Source of the DNA: Myxococcus guangdongensis
GTDB lineage: Bacteria > Myxococcota > Myxococcia > Myxococcales > Myxococcaceae
Length of the DNA stretch: 64,000 nt
Reading direction: 5' to 3'
Assembly (NCBI RefSeq): GCF_024198255.1
Contig: NZ_JAJVKW010000013.1
Coordinates: 124,001 to 188,000 of the forward strand
In this document: positions 32,632 through 42,348 of the stretch, one piece after another
Layout of the letters: the number at the start of each line of letters is the position of its first letter
Numbering within the stretch: position 1 is the stretch's first letter
Position numbers and translations under genes: made by a program
Notes under the pieces: generated by a model
What the model saw: only the letters and a program-made list of their open reading frames with translations
Databases searched by the model: none
What the model was told of the DNA's origin: nothing

Positions 32632-35600
32632 CTAGCTCTCACCCATCAGCTTCTCGAGGGCCGCGAGCTTCTCGTCGAGCAACGACCCCAGCTCCTCCGG
32701 GGGACGCTGCTCCAGCTCCGCCAACCTCGGGCCCGTGTCCTCCACCGGCGCCGTCGGCGCGACGGGGACGAGGGGGCCCAGCTCGAAGACCTCGAGGGCC
32801 AGGTGCTCGGCCAGGGACTCGATGCTGGGGTGCTCGAACACCAGCGTGGCCGCCAGGGGACGCTCGAGTCCGAGGCTCGCCTGGAGACGGTTCTTCAGCT
32901 CGACCGCCATCAGCGAGTCCATGCCCGAGTCGAACAGCCGCAGCGCGCCGGACCTCGGCGCGGACGCGTCCCACCCCAGCACCTGCGCGACCTGCTGATG
33001 CACGTGCTCGAGCAGCACTTCCTGCTGACGGCCACGTGACAGCCCCTTCAGCCGCGCCCGCATCGGCGTCGCCGTCGCGCGGGGCATCCCCGCCCGAGCC
33101 TCGGCGAGCAGGTTCGTCAGGACCTTCGGCGCGCCGGCCTCCCCGAAGCGTTGCAAGTACCGGGGCCACTCGATGGGCAGCACCGCGACCTGCGCGCGTC
33201 CCGAGTCCATCGCCTGTCCCAGCAACTCCAGCCCCTGCTCCGGTTCAATCCACGCGAACCAGCGCCGCGCCTCCGGCACCTCGAGGGCCGCCGCCATTCC
33301 GCCGCCACTCCAGGGGCCCCAGTTGATGCTCACCGCGTTCAGCCCGAGCGCGCGACGGTGGTGCGCGAGCGCATCCATGAACGCATTGGCGGCGGCGTAG
33401 TTGCCCTGCCCCGCCGCGCCCAGCAGCGAAGCGGAGGAAGAGAACATCACGAAGAAGTCGAGCGGCAGCGCCAACGTCTGCTGATGGAGGTTCCAGCTTC
33501 CGCGCTGCTTCGGTGCGAGCACGCGCTCGAAGCGGGCCCAGTCCTGGTGGAGAATCGTGCCGTCCTCCACCACGCCGGCGACGTGCATCACGCCGCGCAG
33601 CGGTGGGGCAGTACCCGAGAGGGTGGCGAGCACCCGCGCGACATCCTCGGGCCGCGAGACATCCCCTCGCGCGCACTCGATGCGTGCCCCGGCCTCTCGA
33701 AGCGACCGCAGCGCCGCCTCCGCCGCGAGTCCCGCGTCGTTGCGCCCCATCAACACCAGATGGCGTGCGCCACGCTCCACCATCCACCGGGCCACATGGA
33801 GCCCCAGGGCTCCCAGCCCGCCCGTGATGAGGTAGGTCGCATCCTGTCGGAGCCGAGACACGGACGACGCGGTACGCGAGGACACCCCGCCGCGCGCGAG
33901 CCGGGCCACGTACCTGCGTCCGCTCCTGAAGGCGACCTGCTCATCCTCGGGAGTCCACAGCAGCTCGTCCCGCAGGGCGCGGAGGTCGTCGTCCCGCGAG
34001 TCCCCATCCAGGTCGATGAGCGCACCCCAGGACTCCGGATGCTCCACCGCGAGCGTGCGGCCCAAACCCCAGAGCGCCGCGTGGGCCAGCGACGGAGGCG
34101 CCGCCTCGTGCCCCGTGCGCTGCGTGCCGCGCGTCACCAGCCACAGGCGAGGAGGGACCGTGCCTCCGCTTCGACTCAACGCCTGTGCCAGGTGGAGTGC
34201 CCCCATGCAGGCCAGGTCCTGGGTCGACGGCGCGGCCAGCCCGGCCCCGAGTCCCCACAGGTGCACGATGCCCCGGCACGGCTCGCCTCCCGTCGCGGCG
34301 ACGTCCTGGAACAGGCGCGAGAAGTCGTCGGACCGGGCAGGGTCGACCGTGAACACCCCGCCATCGCGAGCCTCGTAGGTGCTTCCCGCCCGCACCCGCA
34401 CGCAGCGAGAGCCCCGCGCCGCCAACGACTTCGCGAGCTCATCCGCCAGACCGCCCCCATCCACGAGCAGCACCCAGGTGCCACCTGAGGGAGAACCGTC
34501 GGGGAGCGCATTCAGGGGACGCGGCTCCCAGGTGAGCTCGTAGCTCCAGTCCCGCCCCGTGCCGAGAATCCGCCGCAGCGCGGAGCGGCTCACCTGCTGG
34601 AAGCGCAACCCCACCAACTCGACGCACACGCTCCCCGTCTCATCGAGGATGCGGACATCCCCGGTCGACGTGCCGTCAGGCCGCATCGAGACGTGGCTCC
34701 AACACGTGGTCCCCGGCTCACGCCAGACCACGAGCCGCTCCAACCCGACGGGCAGGGCGAGCACGTCCTCGGGAGTGTCGTTGCCTTCGCCCAGGAAGAG
34801 AGCGCCACAGACCTGGAGACACGCATCCAGCACCGCGGGATGAAGTGGCGCGCCCCACGTCTCCGCGGACAGCGTCTCGGGCCGACCCACCTGGCCCAGC
34901 GCTTCGCCTTGCCCCAGGCGAATGTGCTCGATGCCCTTGAAGGTCGGGCCGTAGTGGATGCCGCGTCCGTCGAAGTGCGCGTAGAGCGTCGCCGCGGGGA
35001 CCTCCGTGGGACACCGCGCCAGCAACGCCGAGAGCGTGCGCGACTCGGGGGCGACGACCTCGGCTCGCACCCTGGCGAGACTCCCCGACGCGTGAAGGGT
35101 CCAGCTCGGCTCCTTCGTGCCTCGGGTGCCCTCCCCCTCCGCGCTGAAGAGCTGGAAGGTGTACGTGTCCTCACCGCTCGGCGAGACGACGAACTGGAGG
35201 ACGCGCTCCGCGGCGTCGCGCAGGACGAGTGCGTCGTGGAGGTGCAGTCCTTCCACCGCGTGTGCACCCGTGCCCAGGAGCTCGGCGGCCGCGGCTCGCG
35301 CCAGCTCCATGTAAACCGTGGCTGGCAGCACCGTCACGCCGTGCACCTGGTGCTCGGCGAGGAATGGCATCGCGCCGGTTCCCACGGACGACTCGAAGAC
35401 CGTCTGCGTGAGCGCGGGGGAGCGGAGGCGACGTCCCAGCAGCCTCGCGTCACCCGCGACAGGCATCGCGGTGCGAGCGCTCTCACGAGGACGTTCGACC
35501 CAGTAGCGCTCACGCTGGAAGGGATACGTCGGCAGCGCCACGCGTCGACGCGCGTACCCCTTGTCCACTCCCTCCCAGTCCACCTCCACGCCCTTCACGT

Positions 35601-38600
35601 ACAGCTTCGCCGCGCTCCCCAGCAGCATCTCCCAATCGCTGCTCCCGGGCCTCAGGCTCCCCACCCACTGCGCCTCCCCCTCTCCCAGGTACCTCTTCCC
35701 CACCCCCGTCAGCGTCGGCTTCGGCCCCACCTCCACGAAGACCCGGTACCCCCTCTCGTACAGCCCCTTCACTCCCTCCCAGTACCTCACCGGCTCCCTC
35801 AAGTGCCTCGCCCAGTACCCCGCCTCCCTCTCCTCCCCCTTCACCTCCCTCCCGCTCACGTTCGACACCAACTCCAACTTCGCCCTCTCCATCCTCACCT
35901 TCCCCGCCGCCCTCTCGAATCCCTCCTTCATCGGCTCCATCAGCTCCGAGTGGAACGCGTGCGTCGTCTTCAACGCCCGGCACTCCTTACCCCTCGCCTT
36001 CAGCCTCCCTTCCACCTCCTCCACTTCCTTCACCCTCCCCGCCAGCACCACCTCTCCAGGCCCGTTCACCGCCGCAATCAACCTCTCTCCACCTTCCCCC
36101 TTCACCTCCTCCTCACTCGCCAGCACCGCCACCATCTTCCCTTCACCCTCCAGCCCCTCCATCAACCTCCCCCGCTCCATCACCAGCTTCAGCCCCTCCT
36201 CCAGGCTGAACACCCCCGCCACGCACGCCGCCACGTACTCACCCAGGCTGTGCCCCATCACCGCCGCCGGCTTCACTCCCCACTCCCTCCACACCTCCGC
36301 CAGCGCGTACTCCACGCTGAACAGCGCCGCTTGCGACACGCTGCTCTTCTCCAGCAGCACTCCCTTCCCTCCGTACAGCACCTCCACCAGCGACTCCCCC
36401 AACTCCCCCTTCACCACCTCGTCGCACTGCTTCAGCACTCCCCGGAACGTCTCGCTCGTCTCGTACAGCTCCCTCCCCATCCCCTCGTGCTGCACCCCCT
36501 GCCCCGTGAAGAGCAGCACCACTTCCTCCGCCTTCTTCGCCTGGCCTTCCGCGCCCTTCTCCACCGCCCCGCCGCTCGCGTACCTCGCCAGCTCTTCCTT
36601 CAGCTCCTCCCCCGTCCTCCCCACCACCGCCACCCGGTGCCCGAAGCGCGCTCGGCCCGTGTTCGCCGTGAAGCACGCGTCCCCCACCTCTTCTCCCAGC
36701 CCCTTCGCGTACCGGCCCGCGAGCTCCCTCAGCGCCTTCTCACTCCTCGCTGACAGCGCCAGCACGTGCCTCGGCCTCTCCTCCACTCCCTTCCTCTCCA
36801 CCTCCGGCGCCTCTTCCAGCACCACGTGCGCGTTCGTCCCGCCGATGCCGAACGAGCTCACCCCGGCGCGACGCGGCGTCGAGGCGGCGCGCCACTCCGC
36901 GAGCCGCGTGTTCACGAAGAAGGGGCTGTGCGCGAAGTCGAGCTGCGGATGCGGCGCCTTGAAGTTCAGGCTGGGAGGCAGGCGTCGGTGCTGCAGCGAC
37001 AACACCGTCTTGATGAGGCCCGCGATGCCCGCCGCGACCTCCAGGTGCCCCACGTTGGTCTTCACCGAGCCGATGGGACAGACGCCCACCGCGTCGGCGC
37101 CGGCGCCGAAGGCCTGCTGGAGCGCGGCGAACTCAATCTGGTCGCCCAGCGGCGTGCCCGTCCCGTGCGTCTCGATGTAGCCGATGCTGCGAGGGCTCAC
37201 GCCCGCGGCCGTCAGCGCGGAGGAGATGACCGCGGCCTGACCATCCTGGCTCGGCGCCGTGTAGCCAATCTTCATCGAGCCGTCGTTGTTGACCGCCGAG
37301 CCTCTGATGACGGCACGGATGCAATCGCCGTCCGCCAGCGCATCGGAGAGGCGCTTGAGCACCACCACGCCCGCGCCGCTCCCGAAGAGCGTTCCCTGGG
37401 CGTCCGCGTCGAACGCACGGCAGTGACCATCCGGCGAGAGGATGCCGCCCTGCTCGTAGAGGTAGCCGGACTTCTGCGGCAACCGCACGGCCACGCCCCC
37501 CGCGAGCGCCATGTCGCACTCGCGGCTGCGCAGCGCCTGACTCGCCAGGTGGACGGCCACCAGCGACGAGGAGCACGCCGTCTGGACACTGATGCTCGGC
37601 CCCTTCAGGCCGAGCCGGTACGACACATGCGTCGCCAGGTAGTCCTTGTCGTTCCCAATCAGCGTCTGCAGATCTCGAACGGCGCCCTCGCGCCCCACCG
37701 ACGAGCCGAGGTGGAACAGGAGGTAGTTGCTGATGATGGAGCCGGCATAGACCCCCACCAGTGACTCGAGGCGCTTCGGATCATAGCCCGCGTCCTCGAT
37801 GGCCTCCCACACGCACTCCATGAAGATGCGGTGCTGAGGGTCCGTGAGCCGGGCCTGCTTCGGCATGAGCCCGAAGTGCTCGGCGTCGAAGTGCTCCACG
37901 TCATCCAGCATCGCGCCGGCCCGGACGTAGCGAGGGTCATCCAGGTGCGAGGGCTCCAACACCGAGCCGCGCAGCTCCTCCTCCGTGAAGAACGAGACCG
38001 ACTCGACCCCGTCACACAGGTTCCGCCAGAACTCCGCCAGGTTCCTCGCGCCGGGGAACCGGCCCGACATCCCGACGATGGCAATGGCCGACTCCAGCGC
38101 GGGGTCCGGACGCGCGCTCGGCGCGGCCTTCGGACGGGGCTCCTCACGGACAGGCTCACGCCGAGGTGACGGGGGCGCCGCGGGACGGGACTCGGTGCTC
38201 CGCGTCGACACGTACTCCGCCAACGCGCTGACGGTGGTGAACCGGAACATCTGCGCGATGGGCAGGTCCACCTGGAGCCGCTCTCGCATCCTCCGGTGGA
38301 CCTGGACGATCTGCACCGACGTGCCCCCCAGGTCGAAGAAGTTGCGGTGGATGTCCACCTCGTCCAGGTGGAGCACCTCCTGGAGGATGGTGGCCAGGGA
38401 GCGCTCCACCTCCGTGCGCGGCGCACGCGACGTGGGCGAAGACACCTGCGCGCTGTCGCTCGGCTCGCGCAGAGCGTCGCGGTCCACCTTGCCGTTGGAC
38501 GTCAGCGGCAGCGCGTCCATCAGCACGAAGGACGTGGGGACCATGTAGTCGGGGAGCCGCGCGACCAGGTGCCGCCGCAGCTCCTCGGGAAGCGAGAGGG

Positions 38601-41600
38601 TCGGAGCCGAGCGCGTCGCGGGCGCGGCCACCTTCGCCGAGGCGCCGACCCCACCCACCAGGAAGCTGTGCAGGAGGACATGCCCCGCGCCCAGCGCGAG
38701 CTGCTGGCGCAACGGCTCGAAGTCCAGGCCACCAATCGGACACAGGCCCAGCGCTCCTCCCACCGCCGAGCTCATCAGGAGCTGGGCGATGTATCCCGCC
38801 TCGAGCAGACAGAAGTCCCTCGCGAGCGCTCCGTACAGCGGCTGGATGGCGTCCAGCTGCCCGACGAGGAACATGGAGAACGCCGCGTCGTCGAAGGTGG
38901 CCCGGTTGCCCGGCGCGTGCTGGGCACGGCTCATGACGACATCCGGCGAGAGCAGCACCAGCTCGTGTTGCTTCGGATGGTAGTAGTACATCCCTCCCGC
39001 GAGCCCCTGGACCCGCCCGGCCTTGACGTGCAGATAGACCTGCACCGGATAGAGCCCTCCCGCCGACGCATAGCGGTACTTGGGGAGGAGCGAGTCCTCG
39101 AGCTGGACCTGCATCAGGCAGCTCAACAGCTCGGTGAGCTGCTCGAGGGGGACAGGGCCCGAGCGGAAGGACTTGTGACTGCGCCGGTCGACGACCGCCT
39201 GGAGCCGCGCGGCGTCGAGGACCGGCTTCGCGAGCGCGATGGACTCACGCTCGTCGACGTCCGTTCTCAGCCCAGGTCCCTTCAGCTTGAACTCGAGGCG
39301 CGCGATGGGGTCGGAGATGACGCCCAGCTGAGGCTCCGGCTCATGCGCCTCGTCCAGCTTCTCGTCCGAGGGCTCCTTCGCGAGGACGTTCGTCGGAATC
39401 GCGGCGTCCGGGACGACATAGGCCACCAGCCGACGCGGCCCGCCCGGCTTCCCGAGCGCCTTGACCACGGCCCCTCGCACGGCCGGGTGCGTATCGAGCG
39501 CGGCCTCGATTTCTCCCAGCTCGATGCGGTGCCCCTGAATCTTGACCTGGAAGTCCTCGCGGCCGAGGAACTCGATGTTCCCGTCCGGCAGGAAGCGCCC
39601 CAAATCACCGGTGGCGTAGAGGCGCTCACCGGTTCGAGGGTGGACGATGAACCGGGCGGCGGTGCGCTCCGCGTCGCCGTAGTAGCCCAGCGCGAGCCCC
39701 ACGCCGCCGATGTAGAGCTGCCCCGCCACCCACTCCGGACACGGCTCCAGTGTGTCGTCCAGCACGTGGAAGCGCTGGTTCATCATCGGGTGGCCGTAGG
39801 GAATGCTCCGCCACGCGCGGTCGACCTCGCCAATCCGATACAGGATGGACCAGATGGACGCCTCGGTCGCTCCGCCCAGGCTCACCAGGTCGATGCCCGC
39901 GCGCTGGCTCCGGATGCGCTCGGGCAACGTGACGGGAATCCAGTCGCCGCTCATCATCACCAGACGCAGCGAGTCCGGGAGGCGCTGTCCCGCGCCCTCG
40001 ACGAACTCGATGAGCATCTCCATCAGCGCGGGGACCGAGTTCCACACCGTCACGCGTCCCTGGGCGAGGACCGACAGCCAGTGGCTCGGGTCGCGCGGGG
40101 TGCCGGGCGCCGGCATCACGATGGCGGCCCCCGCGGCGAGCGTCCCGAAGATGTCGTAGACCGAGAGGTCGAAGCTGAGCGACGAGAGGGCGAACACCCG
40201 GTCCTCGGGCCCCACGCCGAAGCGCTCGTTGATGTCGACCAGGGTGTTCACCGCGCCCTGGTGGTCGATCATCACGCCCTTGGGCCGCCCCGTCGAACCC
40301 GAGGTGTAGATGACATACGCGAGGCCATTGCCCCGAACGACAGGAGGCTCCGCGTCCCCGACGTCGAGCGCGCCGTCCAGGTCCACCGCGAGCCGTCGGG
40401 GCCCGTCGGGCCAGGTCAGTGACGCATCGAGGTGCGCCTGCGTGAGCACGAGCTCGACGCGCGCGTCCCGCAGCAGCTCGTGGAGCCGCTCGGTGGGCAG
40501 GCCCGGGTCCAACGGCAGATAGGCCGCGCCCGCGCGCAGGATGGCGAGCGCGGCGAGCACCTGCTCCGGCCCCTTCTCCGCGACGATGGCCACCAGGCGA
40601 TCCGGCTGCGCGCCCCGGGCGACGAGCCACGAGGCGAGCCGCGCCGAGCGCCGCTCCAGCGCTTCGTAGGTGAGCACGCGCTCCCCCGCGATGATGGCGG
40701 GCGCCTGGGGCCGCGTGGCCGCCTGCCGCAGGAAGAGCGTCTCCATCCGCTCCGACGGGACGGGCCGCCGCGTGGCGTTGTAGGCCTCGCGGCGCGCGAG
40801 CTGCTCGGCCGGGAGCGGCTGCCTCGCGGGGGCCTCCCAGGCGGACGGGTCCTCGACCAGCCGGCGCAGGAGCCGGACATAGGCCCCGAAGAGCGCGTCC
40901 ATCAGCCCCTGGGGGAACTGCGCGTCGACGGAGTCCCAGCTGAAATACAGCGCGTCGTTGAGCTCGAAGACCTGGTGGTCCAGCCACACCTGCGGCGTCT
41001 GGCTGACGACCTCCACGATTCGCACACCCTCGCCCATCCGCAGCGAGCGCCCCGTCTCCGACAGCAGGCTCGTGAACACGTAGGGCATGCCCATCCCCGT
41101 GTCCAGACGACCGAGCCGGGCCGCCTCGCGCAGGACCTGCACGCTCGACACGATGGAGTGCTCCAGGTCGTCGAAGAGCTGCCCCTGCAGTCGCCGGGCG
41201 CGCTGGGCGAAGGACTCGGGCTGGGAGCCGTCCACCTCCAGCAGGATGCCCGAGGTGAAGTCGCCGACGATTCGCTCCACGTCCTGAATCAACGGCAGCC
41301 GGTTGAAGAGCGTCAGGTTGAGCGTCAGTCGCTGGCTCCGGCCGTGCGCGCGCAGCACCTCGCCATAGGCCGCGGCCAGCGCCATGGACGCCGTCACACC
41401 GGCCGCGGCGGCGCGCTCGCGGAAGGTCTTCCACGCGGCGGGCTCCAGTCCGCCCTTGCGACGGGAGAAGCGACGAGGCCCCCTGCTCCCGAGGTCGGCG
41501 GCGAGCGGTAGCTCGGGCGGACCGGGCAGCGTCGCCAGCCGGCCGCGCCAGTACTCCAGCGCGCGCTGGTAGGCCTGGGCTCCCTGGTCGCGACGTCGCG

Positions 41601-42348
41601 CGGCGGCGGCGAAGTACTCGCGGAAGGTGTGCTTCAGCGGCGCGAGCGGCGCCTCCAGGTCCTGGTACAGCACCACGCACTGCTCGATGAGGAGCTGCAC
41701 GCTGAAGGCATCCGCCACGAGCAGGTCCAGGCTGATGTGCACATGGACCTGTCCCCCCGGGAGCTGGGAGGCGCGGACCTCGAAGAGCGGGAAGCGGTCG
41801 GCCGGCAGCACCTGATGGGACAGCTCCGCTCGAATCGCGGACAGGTGCGCGTCGACCTGCCCGGCCGAGGCCTCGCGGAGGTCATACGCCGTGACGCGGA
41901 AGGGCGGCACGGAGGCCAGGACGACCTGCTCGCCCGTGGGCAGCACCACCATGCGCAGCATGTCGTGATGCTCGATGAGCCGCTGGAGCACCCGCTCGAG
42001 CCGGGTGGGGTCCAGCGCGTCGAACGCGAGCTCCAGGTAGCTGTGCGCCGCGACGCCTCCCGCGTCGAACGCGTCCTGCCGCCCCACCCAGTAGGCATTC
42101 TGGATGTCGGTGAGCGGGAACGGCGAGAAGCGCGCGTCCTCCGGCGGTGCGACGACCGCGGCCTGGACCTCCGCCCCGTGGGAGGTGGCGCTCAGGTGCT
42201 CCACGAGCTGGTGCTTGCGCTCCCGCAGCGCCGCGCGCACCTCGTCCGTGACGTGGCCCGGGGGCGCGCGGAACCGCAGCGCCTCGCCCTCCACCCACAG
42301 CTCGATGCCCTGCTTCTGGAGCTCGACGATGAACTCGGCCGTCTTCAC
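32632..42348 (-). CDS. mtaD: MtaD-type hybrid NRPS-PKS: docking-Cy-A(Cys, Ox inserted)-PCP-KS-AT-DH-KR-ACP
   Basis: 3238 residues from GTG 42348 (GTGA overlap with mtaC; GAGGGG upstream); a longer frame lacks docking homology. TubC docking covers 1-55 and Cy about 70-480 (DLLVAD). A (code D-L-Y-N-M-S-L-I, cysteine) is interrupted at about 1005-1235 by a nitroreductase/SagB-like oxidase (RRSHKSFRSGP). PCP Ser lies in LGGTSVQ. KS is at about 1420-1850 (VQTACSSS). AT has GHSLGEY and HAFH, malonyl type. DH has an intact HxxxGxxxxP (EHQVHGVTVLP) and HPAVLDACLQ. KR has VED, and ACP has SGMDSL. It forms the second thiazole and adds the CH=CH unit. The coiled-coil tail fits the mtaE N-terminus. Confidence 0.92.
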   Translation of the reverse strand: MKTAEFIVELQKQGIELWVEGEALRFRAPPGHVTDEVRAALRERKHQLVEHLSATSHGAEVQAAVVAPPEDARFSPFPLTDIQNAYWVGRQDAFDAGGVAAHSYLELAFDALDPTRLERVLQRLIEHHDMLRMVVLPTGEQVVLASVPPFRVTAYDLREASAGQVDAHLSAIRAELSHQVLPADRFPLFEVRASQLPGGQVHVHISLDLLVADAFSVQLLIEQCVVLYQDLEAPLAPLKHTFREYFAAAARRRDQGAQAYQRALEYWRGRLATLPGPPELPLAADLGSRGPRRFSRRKGGLEPAAWKTFRERAAAAGVTASMALAAAYGEVLRAHGRSQRLTLNLTLFNRLPLIQDVERIVGDFTSGILLEVDGSQPESFAQRARRLQGQLFDDLEHSIVSSVQVLREAARLGRLDTGMGMPYVFTSLLSETGRSLRMGEGVRIVEVVSQTPQVWLDHQVFELNDALYFSWDSVDAQFPQGLMDALFGAYVRLLRRLVEDPSAWEAPARQPLPAEQLARREAYNATRRPVPSERMETLFLRQAATRPQAPAIIAGERVLTYEALERRSARLASWLVARGAQPDRLVAIVAEKGPEQVLAALAILRAGAAYLPLDPGLPTERLHELLRDARVELVLTQAHLDASLTWPDGPRRLAVDLDGALDVGDAEPPVVRGNGLAYVIYTSGSTGRPKGVMIDHQGAVNTLVDINERFGVGPEDRVFALSSLSFDLSVYDIFGTLAAGAAIVMPAPGTPRDPSHWLSVLAQGRVTVWNSVPALMEMLIEFVEGAGQRLPDSLRLVMMSGDWIPVTLPERIRSQRAGIDLVSLGGATEASIWSILYRIGEVDRAWRSIPYGHPMMNQRFHVLDDTLEPCPEWVAGQLYIGGVGLALGYYGDAERTAARFIVHPRTGERLYATGDLGRFLPDGNIEFLGREDFQVKIQGHRIELGEIEAALDTHPAVRGAVVKALGKPGGPRRLVAYVVPDAAIPTNVLAKEPSDEKLDEAHEPEPQLGVISDPIARLEFKLKGPGLRTDVDERESIALAKPVLDAARLQAVVDRRSHKSFRSGPVPLEQLTELLSCLMQVQLEDSLLPKYRYASAGGLYPVQVYLHVKAGRVQGLAGGMYYYHPKQHELVLLSPDVVMSRAQHAPGNRATFDDAAFSMFLVGQLDAIQPLYGALARDFCLLEAGYIAQLLMSSAVGGALGLCPIGGLDFEPLRQQLALGAGHVLLHSFLVGGVGASAKVAAPATRSAPTLSLPEELRRHLVARLPDYMVPTSFVLMDALPLTSNGKVDRDALREPSDSAQVSSPTSRAPRTEVERSLATILQEVLHLDEVDIHRNFFDLGGTSVQIVQVHRRMRERLQVDLPIAQMFRFTTVSALAEYVSTRSTESRPAAPPSPRREPVREEPRPKAAPSARPDPALESAIAIVGMSGRFPGARNLAEFWRNLCDGVESVSFFTEEELRGSVLEPSHLDDPRYVRAGAMLDDVEHFDAEHFGLMPKQARLTDPQHRIFMECVWEAIEDAGYDPKRLESLVGVYAGSIISNYLLFHLGSSVGREGAVRDLQTLIGNDKDYLATHVSYRLGLKGPSISVQTACSSSLVAVHLASQALRSRECDMALAGGVAVRLPQKSGYLYEQGGILSPDGHCRAFDADAQGTLFGSGAGVVVLKRLSDALADGDCIRAVIRGSAVNNDGSMKIGYTAPSQDGQAAVISSALTAAGVSPRSIGYIETHGTGTPLGDQIEFAALQQAFGAGADAVGVCPIGSVKTNVGHLEVAAGIAGLIKTVLSLQHRRLPPSLNFKAPHPQLDFAHSPFFVNTRLAEWRAASTPRRAGVSSFGIGGTNAHVVLEEAPEVERKGVEERPRHVLALSARSEKALRELAGRYAKGLGEEVGDACFTANTGRARFGHRVAVVGRTGEELKEELARYASGGAVEKGAEGQAKKAEEVVLLFTGQGVQHEGMGRELYETSETFRGVLKQCDEVVKGELGESLVEVLYGGKGVLLEKSSVSQAALFSVEYALAEVWREWGVKPAAVMGHSLGEYVAACVAGVFSLEEGLKLVMERGRLMEGLEGEGKMVAVLASEEEVKGEGGERLIAAVNGPGEVVLAGRVKEVEEVEGRLKARGKECRALKTTHAFHSELMEPMKEGFERAAGKVRMERAKLELVSNVSGREVKGEEREAGYWARHLREPVRYWEGVKGLYERGYRVFVEVGPKPTLTGVGKRYLGEGEAQWVGSLRPGSSDWEMLLGSAAKLYVKGVEVDWEGVDKGYARRRVALPTYPFQRERYWVERPRESARTAMPVAGDARLLGRRLRSPALTQTVFESSVGTGAMPFLAEHQVHGVTVLPATVYMELARAAAAELLGTGAHAVEGLHLHDALVLRDAAERVLQFVVSPSGEDTYTFQLFSAEGEGTRGTKEPSWTLHASGSLARVRAEVVAPESRTLSALLARCPTEVPAATLYAHFDGRGIHYGPTFKGIEHIRLGQGEALGQVGRPETLSAETWGAPLHPAVLDACLQVCGALFLGEGNDTPEDVLALPVGLERLVVWREPGTTCWSHVSMRPDGTSTGDVRILDETGSVCVELVGLRFQQVSRSALRRILGTGRDWSYELTWEPRPLNALPDGSPSGGTWVLLVDGGGLADELAKSLAARGSRCVRVRAGSTYEARDGGVFTVDPARSDDFSRLFQDVAATGGEPCRGIVHLWGLGAGLAAPSTQDLACMGALHLAQALSRSGGTVPPRLWLVTRGTQRTGHEAAPPSLAHAALWGLGRTLAVEHPESWGALIDLDGDSRDDDLRALRDELLWTPEDEQVAFRSGRRYVARLARGGVSSRTASSVSRLRQDATYLITGGLGALGLHVARWMVERGARHLVLMGRNDAGLAAEAALRSLREAGARIECARGDVSRPEDVARVLATLSGTAPPLRGVMHVAGVVEDGTILHQDWARFERVLAPKQRGSWNLHQQTLALPLDFFVMFSSSASLLGAAGQGNYAAANAFMDALAHHRRALGLNAVSINWGPWSGGGMAAALEVPEARRWFAWIEPEQGLELLGQAMDSGRAQVAVLPIEWPRYLQRFGEAGAPKVLTNLLAEARAGMPRATATPMRARLKGLSRGRQQEVLLEHVHQQVAQVLGWDASAPRSGALRLFDSGMDSLMAVELKNRLQASLGLERPLAATLVFEHPSIESLAEHLALEVFELGPLVPVAPTAPVEDTGPRLAELEQRPPEELGSLLDEKLAALEKLMGES
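35500..36842 (-). repeat. AT cassette repeat, copy in mtaD
   Basis: Partner of 24005-25347 with the same length and no gap. Flanking sequence diverges abruptly: outside the KS edge (the motif GTNAHVVLEEAPE lies just inside) and after the post-AT motif FQRERYW. Confidence 0.93.
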